From Chryseobacterium lathyri (GTDB taxonomy: Bacteria > Bacteroidota > Bacteroidia > Flavobacteriales > Weeksellaceae), in NCBI RefSeq assembly GCF_003290185.1, contig NZ_QNFY01000014.1:1-64000 (forward strand): a stretch of 64,000 nt of DNA. Reading direction: 5' to 3'. The notes under the pieces were generated by a model that saw nothing but the letters and a program-made list of their open reading frames with translations, searched no databases and was not told the DNA's origin. The translations under genes and the position numbers were made by a program. Each line of letters starts with the position of its first letter. The stretch's first letter is position 1. Of this stretch, positions 23,266-32,443 are shown in pieces.

Positions 23266-26200
23266 ATGAAAAGATTGAAATGCGGTCTTACCGTTGCGGC
23301 AGTATTCTTTACGGTAGCAACTGAAGCTCAGGAACTGGTTCAGAAAGTATCATTTTCAGTACCTGCAAGCAGGCCTCTTATTGAGGTTCTGGAAGATTTT
23401 GCCGGAAAAACAGGAATGAGGCTGGCCTATTCTAAAATAGATATTAAAGAGCTGAAGGTAAAAGGCGTAAAATGTGAAAATACTTCTGTCAATAACTGTC
23501 TTAAAGATATTACAAACGGCCTTCCGGTAGCATTCCGCCTTCGTGGAGATCTTATTTCAATAAAATATGAGGGAACTGGTATTTCGGTAACGGGAGACGG
23601 AAGGATTACCGGAAAGATTGTGGATGAAGTAGGAAATCCTGTGGCCGGAGCTGAAGTAACAGTTGCTAAAAAGACTGTACTTACAGATAATAACGGAGAT
23701 TTCGTGGTAGATCTGCCTTCAGGAATATATACTTTAACCGTAAAAGCATCAAAATACAGTCCGCTTCGGGTAGAAAAACTTTCAGTCAATACTAATGAAA
23801 CCAATACGGTCTCATTTGCCATGAAGCAGGCTCCGGACAAAATAACGGACATCCGGGAAGTGGTGATTACCGGCACCCGAAAAGCAGATACGCAGGCCGG
23901 ACTTCTCGCCCAACAGAAAAAAGCTGCCCAGATGAGTGACGGGATCTCCGCCGAGCAGATCGCCAAAACACCGGATAATGACGTAGGTGGAACCCTTAAA
24001 AGAGTAACAGGAATAACGACCATAGACAACAAATATGTAGTGGTTCGGTCTATGGGAGAACGCTGGAATACAGCAGCTATGGACGGAATCAACCTTCCGA
24101 GTACAGAAGCCTACAACCAGAATTTTTCATTTGATATTATTCCTACCGCCATGGTGGAAAGCATTGTAGTAAGTAAAACAGCAACACCGGATATGAATGC
24201 CAGCTTTGCAGGAGGTTATGTTGAGGTAAGAACCAAAGATATTCCCAATGAAAACTTTACCACGGTAAGTGTAGGGACTTCCTATAATGACCAGTCGGCG
24301 TTTAAAGAATTCCTGACCCGTAAACGTGGGAAATATGATTATTTCGGGTATGATGATGGTACAAGAGATTTTCCCAAAGGACTTGAAGCTACAGACTGGA
24401 ATAATCCTTTGTTTTTTGAGCAGTCTAAAAGATTCACAAACGATAATTTTTCCACCTTCAGTACCACAGGAGATATGGGATCCAATGTACAAGTAGCATT
24501 GGGAAGATCATTTGCCCTTAAAAATAATAATAAATGGGGTTTTGCCGGAGCATTTACGGTAAGAAATGAACAAAATAAGTTAGACATCGATCATACAGGA
24601 AGGGGAAACTGGCTGGACACCACAGCACCCTACGATCCCAACTGGCAGGCGAATGGAACAGATCCTATTGTTTTTTACAATTTCAAAAATAAAGGAGCAT
24701 CATACAATTACAACTCGACGTTAGCAGGAATGCTGAATTTTGGATTACAGCTGGGAAAAAACAGAATCTCCTTCCGTAATTCCTACACCCATATTTATGA
24801 TAATACGCTGACCAGAATAACCGGCTGGAATGAATATACAGGAGGGAGCGGAATGGCTGCCAATGCCGAAGCATCCTATAATTATTTCTATAACGGGATT
24901 ATTCCCAATAATAATCCTTCACAGATCAAGGATCTGGACAAGCCTTATACCGATAATACCAATTATCCCATCTACCAGACGCTTTTACAGAACAAGCTTG
25001 AGGGAAACCACAAAGTTGGAAATGCCGAAATCAACTGGTTTGCTGCAAGAACAGGGGTGAAATCTGACACCAAAGACTACACCCAGTATCTGAGTCTTTA
25101 CGATTTCATTGGCAGCGAGATTCTTAACTATCACAGGATTTATAATTCGGGATCTAATTTCTACAGAGGATATATCGCCAATAAAGAAACGGATTATAAC
25201 TATGGAGCTTCGCTTAAATGGAATATAGACAAAGGAAATTTTAAAAATGATATTAAGTTAGGATATGCAGGGGTTATAAAAAATAATACCAATCAGCAGG
25301 AGAAATTCTTTTTAAGGGTGGATGAAAACAGGGATGTTCCAAACAGTGAAAAAAACTTTATCACCATGCATGGTTCTTTGGCCCAGTGGTTTGACGGTTC
25401 TAAATATGTTCCGGGAGGAATAGGCTGGCAAACCAGACCCCTGTACAAAAATGACAGGTATGAAGGAAAAGTAACCCAGAATGCATTTTATGTCATGCTT
25501 GATAACCGTTGGAAAAATATGTTCAGATTGGTTTGGGGAGTCCGCGCAGAATATTTTAAGTATGACCTTATTTCTCAGCAATTAGATCTTTCAGATAATC
25601 AAACGGTTAAAAAAGAGCCGATAGATGATAAACCGTGGCAGTGGATGCCTTCCGTAAATTTTACATACAGTCCTACCAATAAAATCAATGTAAGGCTTGC
25701 CTACAATAAAACGGTAATCCGTCCACAATTCAATGAGAGAACGGGGCTTCCTTACTTTGATCCGGTAGCCAACGGCTTGATTTATAATACGGAAATGACC
25801 TCATCGGTAGTGAAAAACTATGATTTTAAATTTGAATGGTTTCCTGGTCTTGGAGAAATATTCTCTGCCGGACTATATTACAAAGATATCGACAGGCCTA
25901 TTGAGCGTGAAGGACGTCTTTCGAACGAAGGAAACCTCTTCCTCTACAACGGAAACTCTAAAAATGCAAAGCTGAAAGGAGTAGAAGTGGAAGTACGAAA
26001 AAATCTGGGGTTTATTGCTGAAGAATCCCTGCTGGAAAAACTTTTTATAAGCGGAAACTTTACTTATAACACGACAAAAGTAATTGCTTTTAAAGATCAG
26101 TATAAGACAGGAGACAATGGAGAAACCTATGAAGTGGAAAGACCACTGTACGGACAGACTCCTTATGCCTACAATTTAGGCATGACCTATGATGGAGGCC

Positions 26201-26574
26201 GTTTAGGTGCCAGCTTTTTATACAATGCCAAAGGAGATCAGTACATCACGGTAGGATATGATTATAACGGGGAAGAAATACAGCGCCCTTATGCCGTAGC
26301 AGACGCCCAGCTTTCTTATAAATTTCTGAGAGACAAAAATCTGGAAGTAAAGTTTAATGTCAGAAACCTTTTCAACAGGGTAAAAGAGTTTTATAACAAT
26401 TTCAATTCTTATTCAGTGCCGAATGGATCCGGAGGTAGCAACATATCTACAGACAGGGAGGCGTGGAAGCTTTTGCCGGGAGCCACTGACAAATATGACA
26501 AAGATATCGACAAGATTACATTCCGGGCTTATAGCGGAAGGATATTCGGCTTAAGCGTGAATTATACATTTTAA
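23266..26574 (+). CDS. TonB-dependent receptor with STN signalling domain
   Basis: 1102 residues. Signal peptide (MKRLKCGLTVAAVFFTVATEAQ); STN domain at about 28-105 (PLIEVLEDFAGKTGMRLAYS), the region that contacts FecR in transducing receptors; CarboxypepD_reg-like domain at about 115-195 (GRITGKIVDEVGNPVAGAEVTV); plug at about 215-330 with GGTLKRVTGITTIDNKYVVV and VSKTATPDMNASFAGGYVEV; then the barrel, ending GRIFGLSVNYTF. Together with the FecR and sigma genes it forms a surface signalling system. Downstream genes encode a lipoprotein, a T9SS protein and an S41 protease, which may be part of the regulon. The ligand is unknown. Confidence 0.92.
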   Translation: MKRLKCGLTVAAVFFTVATEAQELVQKVSFSVPASRPLIEVLEDFAGKTGMRLAYSKIDIKELKVKGVKCENTSVNNCLKDITNGLPVAFRLRGDLISIKYEGTGISVTGDGRITGKIVDEVGNPVAGAEVTVAKKTVLTDNNGDFVVDLPSGIYTLTVKASKYSPLRVEKLSVNTNETNTVSFAMKQAPDKITDIREVVITGTRKADTQAGLLAQQKKAAQMSDGISAEQIAKTPDNDVGGTLKRVTGITTIDNKYVVVRSMGERWNTAAMDGINLPSTEAYNQNFSFDIIPTAMVESIVVSKTATPDMNASFAGGYVEVRTKDIPNENFTTVSVGTSYNDQSAFKEFLTRKRGKYDYFGYDDGTRDFPKGLEATDWNNPLFFEQSKRFTNDNFSTFSTTGDMGSNVQVALGRSFALKNNNKWGFAGAFTVRNEQNKLDIDHTGRGNWLDTTAPYDPNWQANGTDPIVFYNFKNKGASYNYNSTLAGMLNFGLQLGKNRISFRNSYTHIYDNTLTRITGWNEYTGGSGMAANAEASYNYFYNGIIPNNNPSQIKDLDKPYTDNTNYPIYQTLLQNKLEGNHKVGNAEINWFAARTGVKSDTKDYTQYLSLYDFIGSEILNYHRIYNSGSNFYRGYIANKETDYNYGASLKWNIDKGNFKNDIKLGYAGVIKNNTNQQEKFFLRVDENRDVPNSEKNFITMHGSLAQWFDGSKYVPGGIGWQTRPLYKNDRYEGKVTQNAFYVMLDNRWKNMFRLVWGVRAEYFKYDLISQQLDLSDNQTVKKEPIDDKPWQWMPSVNFTYSPTNKINVRLAYNKTVIRPQFNERTGLPYFDPVANGLIYNTEMTSSVVKNYDFKFEWFPGLGEIFSAGLYYKDIDRPIEREGRLSNEGNLFLYNGNSKNAKLKGVEVEVRKNLGFIAEESLLEKLFISGNFTYNTTKVIAFKDQYKTGDNGETYEVERPLYGQTPYAYNLGMTYDGGRLGASFLYNAKGDQYITVGYDYNGEEIQRPYAVADAQLSYKFLRDKNLEVKFNVRNLFNRVKEFYNNFNSYSVPNGSGGSNISTDREAWKLLPGATDKYDKDIDKITFRAYSGRIFGLSVNYTF

Positions 26575-26876
26575 AAGACATTATAAAAAACAGAATAAAA
26601 GAGCTCATTGATGCAATGTACAGGTTTCGGAATCCTGAACACGAGCCGGATCAATACTGATGATGCGCACAGCAGTACCGGGTCAGATAAAAACCGGACG
26701 CCGTTGTTTTTTTCCGGACAGCAGCGGATAAGCAGGGAAACCCCGGCAGGACAGCTCCTCCTGGAATGCAGGGTGAAAATAAAACCAAATCGCAGGAATA
26801 TAGAGGCGGATATTCCTAAATATTAAAATTTCCGGTTATAAAAATAACATTACTGGATCTACTAAAAATTATAACA
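26575..26876. other. Intergenic region without a convincing gene
   Basis: About 300 bases between the receptor and the next lipoprotein. One open frame (26608-26826) starts at TTG/ATG, but its translation is Arg/Asn-rich with no domain or codon pattern like the neighbours, so I leave it unannotated. No clear hairpin terminator; the downstream ATG at 26877 follows an AT-rich leader. Confidence 0.6.
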
Positions 26877-28190
26877 ATGAAAAAACTAACTTTAATTGCT
26901 GCTGCAGCATTATCTCTTACTGCTTGTCAAAATGATCACTTAGCGGATTCTTCTACACCATTCGAAATGCAGTCTGCTTCTGCTGAATATATTACAGCTT
27001 CTTCACTTCCGGTAACCTCTGTAAGTGGTGACATCACTACAAACACTACCTGGAGCGGAGTAGTAGAAATCAACGGTATCGTTACCGTAAAAAATGGTGC
27101 TAAATTAACTATCCAGCCGGGAACTTTCATTAAAGCAAAACCAAACACTACGAATACCCCTACAGGAGTTCTTGTGATTTCTAAAACTGGTAAAATAGAT
27201 GCTACCGGTACAGCAACACAGCCGATTATTTTTACAAGTTATAAACTGTTAGATGGAGACGAAAATACAACGGGTGCTCCTGGTGACTTTGGTGGTGTGA
27301 TTGTTTTAGGAGATGCACCTGCAAATACACCTGATACGAAAACTATCGAAGGATTAACAGGTTCTGATTTTTATTACGGAGGTACCAATGCTGCTCACAA
27401 CGCAGGAATCTTGAAGTATGTTCGTATTGAATTTGCAGGATTCGATCTTTTAGCTCCAAACTCAGGAAATGAGATCAACGGTCTTACTTTGGGAGCTGTA
27501 GGAAACGGGACTACTTTAGATCACATCCAGGTATCTTACGGGAAAGATGACTCTTTCGAATTCTTCGGAGGTACTGTGAATGCATCTAATCTTGTTTCTT
27601 TTGCTCCGGATGATGATAACTTTGATTTTGACAACGGATACACAGGAACTATCACTTGTGCACTTGCTTTGGCAGACAACAATTCTACACACAGTCTTAG
27701 TGGTGGTGTTTCCGATACCAACGGTATTGAGCTGGATAACAACTCAACGGGTACAGCTACACCGCTTATTACAAATCCTGTGATCAATAATCTTACTATC
27801 GTAGGATCTCGTACTAATGTGTTATATTCTTCATCTACGCCTTCCGGACCACTATATGAAAATGGTATCCACATCAGAAGAGCAGGAAAATTAACGTTGA
27901 ATAATGCTGTAGTAACAGGATATCCTACAGGAATCAAAGTAGAAGGAACAGGTTCTGAACTGTCTTCAGCTTCTACTTTAAACACAATCAAAGTACACGG
28001 ATTTACAACTTCTGTTACAGGTACAGGAACTGCGGGAATCCCTGCTGCCAACCTACTGGTAGGAAGTACAGCTTCAGCTTGGGGAATGACTCAGCCATTC
28101 TTCAACGTAGGACCATGGAACGTGGCACCTAGAAACTGTGGAGACTTCCAGGGAACTTGGACGAAATATAACTTCTCTATTGTAGAATAA
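26877..28190 (+). CDS. Surface lipoprotein with beta-helix-like body
   Basis: 437 residues. Lipoprotein signal MKKLTLIAAAALSLTACQND with the acylated Cys at about residue 17. The rest is rich in Thr, Asn, Gly and small hydrophobics with stacked beta patterns (GVVEINGIVTVKNGAKLTIQPGTFIKA; NGLTLGAVGNGTTLDHIQVS; GLTLGAVGNG near DDSFEFFGGTVNA), which suggests a right-handed parallel beta-helix exposed at the cell surface. I know such proteins next to TonB receptors in Bacteroidota, but their ligands are undefined. Followed by a T9SS protein and then a lipoprotein/protease pair; the whole set lies downstream of the sigma/FecR/receptor genes. Confidence 0.75.
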   Translation: MKKLTLIAAAALSLTACQNDHLADSSTPFEMQSASAEYITASSLPVTSVSGDITTNTTWSGVVEINGIVTVKNGAKLTIQPGTFIKAKPNTTNTPTGVLVISKTGKIDATGTATQPIIFTSYKLLDGDENTTGAPGDFGGVIVLGDAPANTPDTKTIEGLTGSDFYYGGTNAAHNAGILKYVRIEFAGFDLLAPNSGNEINGLTLGAVGNGTTLDHIQVSYGKDDSFEFFGGTVNASNLVSFAPDDDNFDFDNGYTGTITCALALADNNSTHSLSGGVSDTNGIELDNNSTGTATPLITNPVINNLTIVGSRTNVLYSSSTPSGPLYENGIHIRRAGKLTLNNAVVTGYPTGIKVEGTGSELSSASTLNTIKVHGFTTSVTGTGTAGIPAANLLVGSTASAWGMTQPFFNVGPWNVAPRNCGDFQGTWTKYNFSIVE

Positions 28191-28198
28191 TTTTAAAT

Positions 28199-28228
28199 GC
28201 AGGGGAAGCATCCCAAGTCTTTCCCTGC
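28199..28228 (+). terminator. Hairpin terminator
   Basis: GCAGGGGAAG / CTTTCCCTGC pair (one G-T) over an 11-base loop, followed by TTTTATTTTTTT, 9 bases after the lipoprotein stop. Confidence 0.8.
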
Positions 28229-28261
28229 TTTTATTTTTTTAAATCTCTAATAATCTGTATT

Positions 28262-29188
28262 ATGAAAAAATTATTTTTATTATCTGTTGTATTGCTTTCA
28301 CAGGCGGCGGCTGCGCAGTCTCTGGTATGGAGCAATTCTTTTGATACCCCTGCTGATCTTCAGGGATGGACTGCTCATGATCTGAACAATAATGGAAACG
28401 GATGGGTTCAGGGACAGAATATTTATTTTAACGGGACCAATGCCCTTACTTATGGAACCGCAGGAGTTCTCCGATATTCAGTAAGCCTGGTTCCAACTGG
28501 AAATGTTGCAGGTTTTGCTACTGAAAACGACTGGATTATTTCGCCGCCGATTGATCTGCAGGGCGCATCAGGAACAATCAGCCTGGCCGCTTATATCGGA
28601 AGACAGAGAACAACCCATTTCAATGTAGGGCGTGATCTTTTTATCTATGTAAGTACCTCTCAGAAACCGGTTCCGGAATTGGCCGATTTCCAGGCTATGA
28701 CAGTAGATGCAGGAGGAAATGATATTCCAAGTCCTTACAGCGTCATTGCAGGAACTGTGGCGAATCCTTTTCCTAATGATCTGACTCAGTTTAACGAAAG
28801 TATTGTTGATCTTTCAGCCTTTGCAGGCAAAAAGATTTATATAGGAATATGGTCTAACAGAAAGCCAAGCGGTAATAATCTCCAGAATATCAATATCGAT
28901 GAAATGGCGATTTATGCTTCCACATTTTTAGGCACAAAAGATATAAAGAAGAAAGAAAATGTAACGAAAATTGAAGAAAATCCGGTAAAGGAATTCCTTC
29001 AGCTCCAATTAAATCCAGGTTTTAAAGAAAATATGACGGCGGTTTCTATTTATAATGTAGCCGGGCAGAAAGTACTTTCAGCGTCATACAGCAGATCTCT
29101 CAATGTATCATCATTGCAGGCCGGAATGTACATTGCTGAAGTTTCTGACGGAAAAACAACGGAAAAACTGAAGTTTATCAAAAAATAA
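28262..29188 (+). CDS. Secreted choice-of-anchor-J protein with T9SS sorting tail
   Basis: 308 residues. Signal peptide (MKKLFLLSVVLLSQAAAAQ); a cleaved-adhesin/choice-of-anchor-J beta-sandwich (VWSNSFDTPADLQGWTAHDLNNNG at its start, DWIISPPIDLQGA) to about residue 210; then a type A type IX secretion sorting domain: VKEFLQLQLNPGF, AVSIYNVAGQKVLSA, LQAGMYIAEVSDGK-TTEKLKFIKK. It should be exported by T9SS and attached to or released from the surface. Follows a strong terminator, so it has its own transcription unit. Binding target unknown. Confidence 0.85.
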   Translation: MKKLFLLSVVLLSQAAAAQSLVWSNSFDTPADLQGWTAHDLNNNGNGWVQGQNIYFNGTNALTYGTAGVLRYSVSLVPTGNVAGFATENDWIISPPIDLQGASGTISLAAYIGRQRTTHFNVGRDLFIYVSTSQKPVPELADFQAMTVDAGGNDIPSPYSVIAGTVANPFPNDLTQFNESIVDLSAFAGKKIYIGIWSNRKPSGNNLQNINIDEMAIYASTFLGTKDIKKKENVTKIEENPVKEFLQLQLNPGFKENMTAVSIYNVAGQKVLSASYSRSLNVSSLQAGMYIAEVSDGKTTEKLKFIKK

Positions 29189-29330
29189 CCATAACGTTTA
29201 TCCACCCAGCCTTCAGAGTATTCTGCAGGAATTAACCATGAAAACTTAATAGATCAAACAGGTTTAATGCTTCCCCGCAAAACCGTTTGATCATAAACAT
29301 ATCCAACTTAGTTTTTTTATAATTATCATG

Positions 29331-29359
29331 TTGTCCCGTACTTTCACCGGGCGGGACAA
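29331..29359 (+). terminator. Terminator-like hairpin
   Basis: Stem TTGTCCCG / CGGGACAA with a 13-base loop, followed by TATTTTCTGA. It lies 140 bases after the T9SS protein and 39 bases before the next gene, so it may be an attenuator or the distal end of the upstream transcript. Confidence 0.4.
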
Positions 29360-29398
29360 TATTTTCTGAGTTAGATTTTTTAATTTAAAATAATATAA

Positions 29399-30139
29399 AT
29401 GAATAAGTTCATTGCATTCATACTTTTTACATTACTTATTTCCTGTTCAGACAGCAGCGTGATGCAGCCGTTTGATAAATCACAGAAGCCCGCTGAGGTG
29501 AATATCAAAGGATATTCCAAGCCGGATGTTATTCAGCTGAGACTGAACGGAACGCCTATATCTATTGATGGGAATACCTCTTATACCAATAAAATAGAGA
29601 CCAGACTTGATTTTGTTCTGGATGAAGGAGAAACGGACAGGCTTGGGATCTACAACAATGAAACGGGTACCGAAATTGCCCATTACAATATTACTTACGA
29701 CAATATCAGTGATTATAAAACCCTGAATTTTTTCAATCTTCCGGGGATTTTTCTTCAGGCATCCGCTGTTAAACCGCAGATCAATCTTGGGAAAGTAGGC
29801 TTTGAATTCATTTTTCCCAATCTTGGTGAATACTCTGGGAGTTCACTTTCCAATGTGAAAGGGGTTCTGAAAAGAGAAAACGGGGCAGTGCTTGCCGAAT
29901 TTGACAATATTGGAAAGAAAAATTTTACTGAGGTAAAGATCTATAATTTTTTCAGTAATACAGCACCTGTCTACCTTGAACTGTATAAACCGGATAGCTC
30001 TGTGCCGTATACGGGAACTGAAATCATTAAAGTGAAAATAAAACAGGATATGGGAGCCAATCTTATCGTTCTTCAGGAAAAAATGGAAAATGGTGCTCTC
30101 ACTGTTAAAGGAGAGATTGACGTGGCTGATTATCTTTAA
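29399..30139 (+). CDS. Lipoprotein of unknown function
   Basis: 246 residues. Lipoprotein signal MNKFIAFILFTLLISCSDSS with acylated Cys at about residue 16. The remaining sequence is beta-rich with no domain I recognise (VNIKGYSKPDVIQLRLNGTPI; GIYNNETGTEIAHYNITYDN). Its stop codon overlaps the start of the S41 protease by one base, so the two are translationally coupled and probably act together at the cell envelope. Confidence 0.7.
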   Translation: MNKFIAFILFTLLISCSDSSVMQPFDKSQKPAEVNIKGYSKPDVIQLRLNGTPISIDGNTSYTNKIETRLDFVLDEGETDRLGIYNNETGTEIAHYNITYDNISDYKTLNFFNLPGIFLQASAVKPQINLGKVGFEFIFPNLGEYSGSSLSNVKGVLKRENGAVLAEFDNIGKKNFTEVKIYNFFSNTAPVYLELYKPDSSVPYTGTEIIKVKIKQDMGANLIVLQEKMENGALTVKGEIDVADYL

Positions 30140-31503
30140 TGATGGGCAATTCTATGAAGAAATATTTTAGTTTTCTGCTGCTGCTCGCGGCAATGTCTAT
30201 CTTTATCTTATCATGCAATCGTAATGATGATGAGGGCGTTCCGCGTTTCCCGGAAGGGAGCAGGGAATCTGTAAACCAATGGGTGCAGGACAGCATGAGA
30301 AGGTATTATTACTGGGCAGATCAGATGCCTGCCAAACCGGATTACCACCTACCGGTGAAGGACTTTTTTAAGAGCCTTTTATCTTCACAAGACCGTTTTT
30401 CATTTGCTGTAGATACTCAGGACCCTTCTTCTTATCCGCGTTCTGTCCGGAATATGTATGGCTTTGATTATGCCGTCATACAGTTGGCTAATGGAAGCGT
30501 TGTAACCACCGTAAAACTTGTTATGAAGAACTCCCCGGCATTCAATTCCGGTTTGGAAAGAGGGATGATGATCACGAAGATCAACGGTAAAGCGATTACT
30601 GCAGCCAATGCCGAAGAATTGACGTCATCAATTAAAGAGCAGACGGTCATAGAATTAACGGTTGGGAAGTGGGAAAATGGCACTGTTGCAAATGAAAAAA
30701 ACATCACGGTCTATTACGGGTATTCTTTTGAACAGCCTCTGGAATCTAAAATATTTGAAAAAAACGATAAAAAGACAGGCTATCTTTATATCTATGATTT
30801 CCCGGACGGAATGACTTCTGCTTTGAATCAGAAGTTTGCCGCATTCAAAGCAGCCGGAATACAGGAGCTCATCATAGATATCCGCTATAATTATGGAGGA
30901 TCAGTCGCTTCAGCAGCGGCTCTGTGCTCATTGATCCCTTCCGGAATTTCCTCGTCCTCCCCATTTATTATTTACAAAGGAAACAAAAACGGAGGTGAAG
31001 TCAAACGGACATTTGCCCAGCAGATAAGCTACGATTCCAATGCGCTTGATTTCAATACCCTGCGTGCAAATGCCCTCGGATTGGGCAAAGTTTATATTCT
31101 TACCTCGACCAGTACGGCATCTGCTTCGGAGATTGTCATCAATAACCTTAAACCTTATATGCAGGTTATTCAGGTGGGAGGTGTGACATTGGGTAAAGAT
31201 ATGGCCGGATTTATGGTGGAAGACAAGAGGAAACCCAAAAAAATATCGTGGCAGCTTCATCCGGTTATTTATAAGGTTTTCAATGCGGATGGGGAAGGAG
31301 CTTACAGCAATGGGATTCCTCCGCAGATTGCAGCCGGTGAATATGCTTCGCTGCCACTGCTTCCGTTGGGAGACCCGGAAGAAAACTTGATTTCATCCGC
31401 GCTGAACAATATTTATTCAAAATCAGCAGGCAAGAATACTTTGGACAAAAGTGTTAAGATTTTATTTCAGAGTGATACGCCTTCTGCAGCCATCGGAAAG
31501 TGA
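30139..31503 (+). CDS. S41 family C-terminal-processing-like peptidase lipoprotein
   Basis: 454 residues. Lipobox near residue 30 (LLLLAAMSIFILSCNR). A PDZ domain at about 125-205 (SPAFNSGLERGMMITKINGKAI) followed by the S41 catalytic fold: YNYGGSVASAAALCSLI, the nucleophile Ser in TSTASASEIVINNLKP, and the general-base Lys in GGVTLGKDM. It should cut unfolded or C-terminal protein segments in the periplasm or on the surface. Overlaps the upstream lipoprotein by one base (30139), so they are one operon; a coiled-coil protein follows. Internal ATGs at codons 2 and 6 are possible starts. Confidence 0.85.
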   Translation: MMGNSMKKYFSFLLLLAAMSIFILSCNRNDDEGVPRFPEGSRESVNQWVQDSMRRYYYWADQMPAKPDYHLPVKDFFKSLLSSQDRFSFAVDTQDPSSYPRSVRNMYGFDYAVIQLANGSVVTTVKLVMKNSPAFNSGLERGMMITKINGKAITAANAEELTSSIKEQTVIELTVGKWENGTVANEKNITVYYGYSFEQPLESKIFEKNDKKTGYLYIYDFPDGMTSALNQKFAAFKAAGIQELIIDIRYNYGGSVASAAALCSLIPSGISSSSPFIIYKGNKNGGEVKRTFAQQISYDSNALDFNTLRANALGLGKVYILTSTSTASASEIVINNLKPYMQVIQVGGVTLGKDMAGFMVEDKRKPKKISWQLHPVIYKVFNADGEGAYSNGIPPQIAAGEYASLPLLPLGDPEENLISSALNNIYSKSAGKNTLDKSVKILFQSDTPSAAIGK

Positions 31504-31541
31504 ACATTTTTTTAATTTTTTAATACATAAAACCAACAGCC

Positions 31542-31814
31542 ATGCAGGGAATAGAACCAAAATTTCACAGCAGCCTTACAGACCGTATGGAATATTATCG
31601 TGGCTTGCTGAAAAAAGCAGCCGGGGACCCGGATATCCAGCCTTCCGACATGATTTCTAAGGTCTCTGAACTAAGTGAGTTATATGAAGATTATCTGGCT
31701 CAAAAGAGGCAGCTGGAAAGAAGCATAAAAAATTACAGACAGTATCACAATGATCTGAGAAAACAGCTGACTTTGAGGGTCAAAGAATTGAAAAGAAAAG
31801 TAAAACAAAGGTGA
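31542..31814 (+). CDS. Small coiled-coil protein
   Basis: 90 residues, charged, predicted helical from about residue 40 (YEDYLAQKRQLERSIKNYRQYHNDLRKQ), no signal peptide. Begins 38 bases after the S41 protease stop and ends near a hairpin, so it is probably the last gene of that operon. No recognised family. Confidence 0.6.
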   Translation: MQGIEPKFHSSLTDRMEYYRGLLKKAAGDPDIQPSDMISKVSELSELYEDYLAQKRQLERSIKNYRQYHNDLRKQLTLRVKELKRKVKQR

Positions 31815-31871
31815 TTATGTGAATCATTGAAAGCTGTATGTATGGTTGAGCTTAAAACTTCAAATAAATAA

Positions 31872-31901
31872 AACCAGAGCAAAAACATTTTTACTCTGGT
31901 T
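31872..31901 (+). terminator. Hairpin terminator
   Basis: Perfect 8-bp stem AACCAGAG / CTCTGGTT with a 14-base loop, between the converging genes ending at 31814 (+) and 31964 (-). No strong T run follows. Confidence 0.55.
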
Positions 31902-31963
31902 CCATTATTATTTATGTCCTTATAATTATATGATCATTATTTCAGGACTGGTCTAAGGAGAAA

Positions 31964-32164
31964 TTAAAGTAAATCTGCATTCCATCCCGCCGGGAAGCAA
32001 TAGCTTTCTTCTGAATAAAAGCACGTTTTTCCTGTAGCAGTTTCACATTGTTCTTGTGTAGCATAAGGATGGTATAATGGTGATCCAGGTCCCGGACATC
32101 CTTCTTTAGTACCTCCCTTTACTGATTTTAAACCTTCTCTTGAAATTTTTTTAAGATTTTTCAT
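31964..32164 (-). CDS. Double-glycine leader peptide (bacteriocin-like precursor)
   Basis: 66 residues. A leader MKNLKKISREGLKSVKGG ending in GG (residues 17-18) is followed by a 48-residue core with four Cys (23, 40, 48, 56) and several Gly/Pro. The leader style is that of Bacteroidota C39-exported peptides. No immunity or exporter gene is adjacent; the only C39-ABC exporter in the window is 25 kb away at 57477. The core has no similarity that I recognise. It may be a small disulfide-bonded antimicrobial or signalling peptide (inference). Confidence 0.65.
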   Translation of the reverse strand: MKNLKKISREGLKSVKGGTKEGCPGPGSPLYHPYATQEQCETATGKTCFYSEESYCFPAGWNADLL

Positions 32165-32377
32165 GAATTAAAATTTTTAGTTTTTCTTACTCTTTTATAA
32201 GTTTTTCAGATTCCGCTTTTAGTTATCCCAAATTAGTGATTTTTTTAATACGGAAACTAAATTGATATGAAAATACTTCATCATCAAATGCATCTGTTTT
32301 ATAAAGGAGTGAATTCTTTAAGATAATAATTGTCAGGAATATACAGGAGATGGAATTTCTTTACTGCTACTATTAAC

Positions 32378-32401
32378 AAAGCACTACAAATGCAGTGCTT
32401 T
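32378..32401 (-). terminator. Hairpin terminator of the phytase gene
   Basis: Perfect 8-bp stem AAAGCACT / AGTGCTTT with an 8-base loop, 43 bases after the minus-strand phytase stop; A- and T-rich flanks allow function on both strands. Confidence 0.75.
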
Positions 32402-32443
32402 ATCATGTAGCTATGTGAAATATCCTATTTCAATTCAGAATTT

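Noticed and set aside
26608..26826. 72-residue open frame between the TonB receptor and the lipoprotein
   Set aside because: No homology, no domain, unusual composition; placed in a region that looks non-coding.
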